From assembly GCF_024699075.1 (NCBI RefSeq), contig NZ_JAILQF010000175.1:1-6548 (forward strand): DNA of 6,548 bases, read 5' to 3'. The DNA is from Butyrivibrio sp. (GTDB lineage Bacteria; Bacillota_A; Clostridia; Lachnospirales; Lachnospiraceae). The notes beneath the pieces are model-generated. The model did not search any database. It saw nothing but the letters and a program-made list of their open reading frames with translations, and was not told where the DNA came from. Of this stretch, positions 5,289-6,548 are shown in pieces (position 1 is the first letter of the stretch; every line of letters starts with the position of its first letter). The position numbers were made by a program, and so were the translations under genes.

Positions 5289-5315
5289 GCGCTCTGGTAA
5301 TCCAGAGTGCTTTTT
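5289..5315 (+). terminator. Intrinsic terminator before the relaxase gene
   Basis: GCGCTCTGG (5289-5297) pairs over nine positions, one of them G/T, with CCAGAGTGC (5302-5310) around a TAAT loop, directly followed by TTTTT. It begins three bases after the stop of the membrane-protein gene. As it stands 30 bases before a relaxase start, a second role in an origin of transfer is conceivable but unsupported. Confidence 0.85.
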
Positions 5316-5345
5316 CTATGTTGCGAAAAGAAAGGAAAGGGAACA

Positions 5346-6398
5346 ATGGCTGCAACTAGATTGATTGCCATGCATATGAATAAAGGGAAATCCATTCAGC
5401 AGTGCCTGAAGGATAGGACGGATTATGCTCAGAATCCTGAGAAGACAGATGGCGGTATTCTGGTCAGCAGCTATGAGTGTGATCCCAAGCTTGTGGAGGA
5501 ACAGTTTGCTCTTGCCAAAAGAGAATATCAGCATAATACCGGCAGAGAAAATAATAATGATGTGATTGCATATCAGATTAGACAGGCTTTCAAACCCGGA
5601 GAAATCACACCGGAAGAGGCAAACAGAATCGGATATGAAACGGCTATGCGCTGGACTAAGGGGAGACATGCTTTTATAGTTGCAACTCATGTAGATAAAG
5701 CTCATATCCATAATCACATCATATACAATTCCACGAACCTTGACTGTAACAGGAAATTCAGGGATTTTCATTTATCAGGAATAGCACTCCAAAAAGTCAG
5801 TGACATTGTCTGTCTTGAATATGGTCTCTCTGTCATTACTCCGAGAAAGCCCAGTGAACGGAGTAAGCGCATAGTTTATCCTCAGCGGAAAAGCTACCGA
5901 GAGGAAATACGCGAGTCCATTGATATATGTATGGAACAAAAGCCTAAAAGCATGGAAGAGCTTATAAAGCTTCTTCAGGAGATGGGCTACGAAATAAAGC
6001 GCGGTAAATATGTTTCTCTTAAGGGCAGAGATCAAAAGAAGTTTTTACGAATGCGCTCTCTTGGAGCAGGCTACAGAGAAGAGGATCTGGAGAAAGTCTT
6101 TTCTGGGGAAAGTGCATTTACACCTGATCCGAAGCAACAGCGTACTGACGAAAATGTTTATGTTAAACCTAAGCCAAAGGTGGATATGCTTCTTGATATC
6201 CAGGCTATGATAGCCAAGGGAAAAGGACCAGGCTATGAACGCTGGGCTAAGGTTCATAACATCAAGCAGATGGCACAGACACTTCTTTTTCTAGAAGAAC
6301 ATGGTCTCAGAGATTATGACGAACTTGCTGAAAAAGCATATCATCAACTATTCCAAGACCAAGGATGTTTACGCCGAATATCGCAAGAGCGGTTATAG
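5346..6398 (+). CDS. MOBP-type relaxase (VirD2/MobA family), C-terminally truncated by frame change
   Basis: Relaxase that would nick one strand at an origin of transfer, stay bound through a tyrosine, and lead DNA into a recipient cell. ATG 5346 is chosen because AAAGGAAAGGGA precedes it and the family's usual N-terminus (here MAATRLIAMHMNKGKS) begins there; the longer frame from GTG 5307 would start inside the terminator. Seen motifs: Tyr27 in DYAQNPEKT, the probable nicking tyrosine; the MOBP metal motif His115-x-Asp117, His120-x-His122-Asn123 (ATHVDKAHIHNHIIYN); and the conserved PGEITPEEANRIGYE. The catalytic half is complete. After Ala331 the frame departs from the family and ends with 19 unrelated residues, while the usual C-terminal sequence goes on in another frame. 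No mobC-like partner is visible upstream, where one commonly lies. Third-position G/C is higher than in the two preceding genes, suggesting a different origin. Nicking may survive; loss of the C-terminal region probably impairs accessory contacts. Confidence 0.9.
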   Translation: MAATRLIAMHMNKGKSIQQCLKDRTDYAQNPEKTDGGILVSSYECDPKLVEEQFALAKREYQHNTGRENNNDVIAYQIRQAFKPGEITPEEANRIGYETAMRWTKGRHAFIVATHVDKAHIHNHIIYNSTNLDCNRKFRDFHLSGIALQKVSDIVCLEYGLSVITPRKPSERSKRIVYPQRKSYREEIRESIDICMEQKPKSMEELIKLLQEMGYEIKRGKYVSLKGRDQKKFLRMRSLGAGYREEDLEKVFSGESAFTPDPKQQRTDENVYVKPKPKVDMLLDIQAMIAKGKGPGYERWAKVHNIKQMAQTLLFLEEHGLRDYDELAEKAYHQLFQDQGCLRRISQERL

Positions 6399-6548
6399 CA
6401 AAAAGTTCTTTGAAGAGCACAGGGAAGCTATCACTCTTTGCAAAGCTGCTAAGGAAGCTTTCTCCAAGATCGAGGGTAAACTTCCTAAGATCAAAGAACT
6501 GAATCAGGAATACAGCGAAGTCCTTCAGGAAAAGAAAAAGACCTATGC
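6337..6548 (+). pseudogene. Out-of-frame C-terminal part of the relaxase, continuing past the window
   Basis: In the frame beginning CAT at 6337 the sequence reads HIINYSKTKDVYAEYRKSGY, followed by SKKFFEEHREAIT and a helical, lysine/glutamate-rich stretch (KLPKIKELNQEYSEV, then EKKKTYA), open to the window edge. This is the usual C-terminal region of this relaxase group. It is joined out of frame to codon 331 of the N-terminal part (GLRDYDELAEKA). From memory of the family about 25-35 residues normally lie between the two, so an internal deletion whose length is not a multiple of three is the simplest explanation, with a junction near 6336-6339. Confidence 0.75.

Noticed and set aside
5307..5345. 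GTG 5307 as relaxase start
   Set aside because: It lies inside the terminator stem, lacks a ribosome binding site, and adds 13 residues not expected in the family; ATG 5346 fits on all three counts.
5316..5771. Long open frame on the minus strand, 151 codons
   Set aside because: It lies wholly antisense to the well-supported relaxase gene, has no ribosome binding site, and its protein has no recognisable pattern; it is a shadow of that gene.

Overview
The window looks like accessory DNA from an AT-rich low-GC Gram-positive bacterium, most probably a Clostridia/Lachnospiraceae member. The grounds are strong AGGAGG/GAGGTGA ribosome binding sites, TTGnnn/TATAAT promoters, U-tailed intrinsic terminators, and a MOBP-type relaxase of the kind common on Lachnospiraceae integrative/mobilizable elements. 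The assignment rests on style and remembered families, not on a search.

Layout. (1) 5-562, +: a zinc-ribbon protein with four membrane segments, ending at a long convergent hairpin (596-652). (2) 691-1421, -: two short open frames without good starts, probably decayed remains of a larger gene or genes. (3) 1422-2091: no ordinary gene. It holds a promoter-like pair, a 23-codon ORF, and an extremely A/C-rich, G-poor tract with about five tandem copies of a 37-nt unit. The frame of the 23-codon ORF continues open past one amber codon to 2083, where its stop lies inside the ribosome binding site of the next gene. (4) 2092-4005, +: a string of loosely spaced genes. These are a 53-aa Cys-rich protein (2092-2253), a membrane-anchored GIY-YIG nuclease with its own extended -10 promoter (2484-2987), a second tiny Cys/Asp-rich protein (3090-3215), and a SEC-C zinc-motif protein with a Cys/His/Asp arrangement like the transglutaminase/papain fold (3370-4005). 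A clear terminator follows at 4051-4090. (5) 4288-5285, +: a tightly coupled pair of unknown genes, one soluble and one with four membrane segments. Both have doubtful start codons, and the pair is closed by a terminator at 5289-5315. (6) 5346-end, +: a MOBP relaxase with an intact N-terminal catalytic domain. Near codon 331 the frame breaks, and the typical C-terminal sequence continues in another frame to the window edge, consistent with an internal deletion.

Taken together this reads as variable cargo next to the mobilization gene of a mobile element. The mixture of intact small genes, remnants and a damaged relaxase suggests repeated insertion and decay. The parts with most claim to be functional and little known are the GIY-YIG/small Cys-rich protein cluster, the SEC-C/Cys-His-Asp protein and the soluble plus four-TM gene pair. 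Roles in defence or competition are possible for these but are inference from context only.
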